Virus record (IMG/VR): IMGVR_UViG_3300012924_000021
Location: 1-29,521 of that record
Strand: one strand, 5' to 3'
Length of the DNA: 29,521 nt
Source of the DNA: a virus
The notes beneath the pieces were generated by a model, which worked only from the letters and a program-made list of their open reading frames with translations, made no database searches and was not told the DNA's origin. Positions 28,462 through 29,521 of this stretch are shown in pieces; positions within the stretch are counted from its first letter, which is position 1, and every line of letters starts with the position of its first letter. A program made the translations under genes and the position numbers.

Positions 28462-28896
28462 CTAGAACTTCCGATGCCTAGCTAGACCGCCCTTCCGAGC
28501 GAACTCTTCTAGATTTCCATTTTCTCGCATTCGGGCAATTGCATTTCTACCATTTCGTCGACTGTTTTCCAATCGGACTTCGCGATATTTCGGATCCTTA
28601 TTCATCGCAATCATCCGTTCGCGAGCCTTTTGTGTTTTGACTGCATGCCGATCTGGATCCTTCTGGTGATCCCACTTCTTATGGCAACTGCTACACATCG
28701 GTTCGTAGCAATCCTGATTTACTGAATATCTTTTTCCGTCTGGAGCCACAAGTTCAGGATCGCCATTGTAAAGATATGCCCATTCCCGGGCCAAAGCATT
28801 GCATCGGGAACAAGCAAAATCTCGGGCTCGTCCCCGATCAACACTTAGGCGCTTGTGAATCGCGCGATATGTGATGCTCTTGCGCGGCCGACTCAT
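28462..28896 (-). CDS. HNH-type (zinc) endonuclease-like protein, 144 aa
   Basis: Start ATG at 28896 overlaps the upstream TGA (ATGA). Cysteines C29/C32 (CSRC) and C68/C71 with H72 (MCSSCHKKWD) frame a block WAYLYNGDPELVAPDGKRYS, a layout common to HNH/homing-type zinc proteins of actinophages. The first catalytic histidine is not obvious, so it may be a DNA-binding relative rather than an active nuclease. The C-terminal half is basic and helical with a repeated RENGN/RRNGRN motif, as in NUMOD-like DNA-binding tails. Confidence 0.65.
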   Translation of the reverse strand: MSRPRKSITYRAIHKRLSVDRGRARDFACSRCNALAREWAYLYNGDPELVAPDGKRYSVNQDCYEPMCSSCHKKWDHQKDPDRHAVKTQKARERMIAMNKDPKYREVRLENSRRNGRNAIARMRENGNLEEFARKGGLARHRKF

Positions 28897-29336
28897 GAGA
28901 AGTACTTGTCTCGGCAAATAGGTCCAATTCCCAATTCTACAGAAATTTCATTTGTCAAGGTTCTCCCACACACCACACATGTGTTATAGAGAGCGCCAAA
29001 TTCCTTCGCCTGCTCAAGCGAGAGCTTGTGCTCGCTCCGCAGCTCGAAGATGAAACCTGGGGCGTACTCGAACCGGAACTTCGGCTTGCCGGTCTTCGGG
29101 TCGTTCGCGAGCACCTGCACAAGACGCTTCGCGTAGTTGCGGCCCGAGCCGTGCACGGCCTTCTGGACCTTGTAGATCGAGCCGGCCTTGCGGTACATGC
29201 CCTCGTCGGCCCGCTTCTTTGTCGGGACGGCCGCCGCCTCGCGCTCTTCGGCAGAGACACCTTTGCCCTGCGAGCAGGCACGAACCTCGTCCACGCTGGT
29301 GTGGGTGCCCTTGCAGTGTCCGCAGGTGATACTCAT
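28893..29336 (-). CDS. DUF6011-like zinc protein, 147 aa
   Basis: The C-terminus CVVCGRTLTNEISVELGIGP then ICRDKYFS (C120, C123, C141) matches the DUF6011 pattern (CxxCGRxLT...GIGPxCxxK) of actinophages and their hosts. An N-terminal zinc cluster is also present (CGHCKGTH with C21). The middle is basic (YRKAGSIYKVQKAVHGSGRN). It is the first gene behind the promoter at 29375-29403. The role is unknown; nucleic-acid binding is plausible. Confidence 0.72.
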   Translation of the reverse strand: MSITCGHCKGTHTSVDEVRACSQGKGVSAEEREAAAVPTKKRADEGMYRKAGSIYKVQKAVHGSGRNYAKRLVQVLANDPKTGKPKFRFEYAPGFIFELRSEHKLSLEQAKEFGALYNTCVVCGRTLTNEISVELGIGPICRDKYFS

Positions 29337-29374
29337 CGGGTTGAACCCTTCGTCGTTCCGCTCTGGCCTGCGCC

Positions 29375-29403
29375 AGTCTACCCGAGTTCCTTAAACTTGG
29401 CAA
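29375..29403 (-). promoter_or_regulatory. Promoter of the leftward operon starting at 29336
   Basis: Minus strand: TTGCCA (29403-29398), 17-nt spacer, TAGACT (29380-29375) continuing as GGCG, the same -10 and tail as P2 at the left end. The expected start is near 29368, about 32 nt upstream of the ATG. Confidence 0.75.
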
Positions 29404-29432
29404 GTTCAGGCTTCTTGGCGCAGGCCGTCAAG

Positions 29433-29521
29433 CTAGAGCACGTCCTTGTTGGTCTTGCGTCGCCACAGCACCAGGCCGACACCCGCCAGCAGGGAGCCTG
29501 CGCCGATCCCGAGCATCCAGC
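29433..29521 (-). CDS. Partial membrane-anchored protein (C-terminus only)
   Basis: Only the last ~28 residues are in the window; the gene continues beyond the right edge. WMLGIGAGSLLAGVGLVLWR then RKTNKDVL is one membrane helix followed by a short basic tail, similar to the C-terminal anchor of cell-wall or membrane proteins; a sorting signal, if any, would lie outside the window. The TAG is at 29433-29435, before the promoter for the next operon. Confidence 0.55.
   Translation of the reverse strand, partial: WMLGIGAGSLLAGVGLVLWRRKTNKDVL

Overview
The window reads as part of the early/replication region of a tailed phage (or prophage) of a high-GC Gram-positive host, most likely an actinobacterium. 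I base this on dense, mostly one-directional packing of about 55 genes, many joined by ATGA/GTGA/TGATG stop-start overlaps, strong GGAGG-type ribosome binding sites, a phage-type primase-helicase, Sak4-like and Cas4-like recombination proteins, ThyX, HNH proteins, and a protein of the mostly actinobacterial MSMEG_6728 family. No structural genes, tRNA, rRNA, integrase or CRISPR array were seen. I cannot name the phage.

Layout. Positions 1-840 are rightward: two small hypothetical genes, each followed by a terminator hairpin, then a promoter with no ORF behind it. That promoter fires into a ~183-nt segment closed by a perfect 16-bp inverted repeat, which I interpret as an undescribed structured phage RNA. 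Everything from 843 to the right end is leftward. In transcription order from the right there is: a partial membrane-anchored protein; a promoter and a DUF6011-like/HNH/DUF2786 group with tiny membrane proteins (29.3-25.4 kb); a second promoter and a recombination/replication block (SNF2 helicase, AT-hook protein, Cas4-like nuclease, Sak4-like ATPase, ssDNA-binding-like protein; 25.4-18.9 kb); a nucleotide/redox/repair block (MSMEG_6728-type glycosylase-like protein, FAD protein, HAD phosphatase, DUF1599-like protein, SDR; 18.7-15.5 kb); a DnaE-type DNA polymerase III alpha (15.5-12.3 kb); many small Zn-binding or hypothetical proteins with a MazG-like protein, a DUF4406 protein and ThyX (12.3-5.7 kb); a RuvC-like resolvase and a PrimPol-SF3 primase-helicase (5.7-2.35 kb); a repeat-rich AT-rich gap (2.0-2.35 kb) that is a candidate origin and/or operator; and finally a possible small terminase gene.

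How it fits together. The phage appears to carry its own replisome core (primase-helicase, DnaE with an apparently intact PHP proofreading domain, ssDNA-binding-like protein), recombination functions (Sak4, Cas4-like exonuclease, SNF2 helicase, RuvC-like resolvase) and dNTP supply or clean-up enzymes (ThyX, MazG-like, DUF1599-like, HAD). Six sites share a promoter architecture (TTGCCA or TTCCCA, 16-17 nt, TAGACT/TAGGCT/TACACT/TATAGT; several continue as GGCG) and probably form one regulon that includes the RNA. The most novel items are the RNA at 656-838, the shared promoter family, the repeat cluster at 1998-2350, and overlapping reading frames at 7271-7538.
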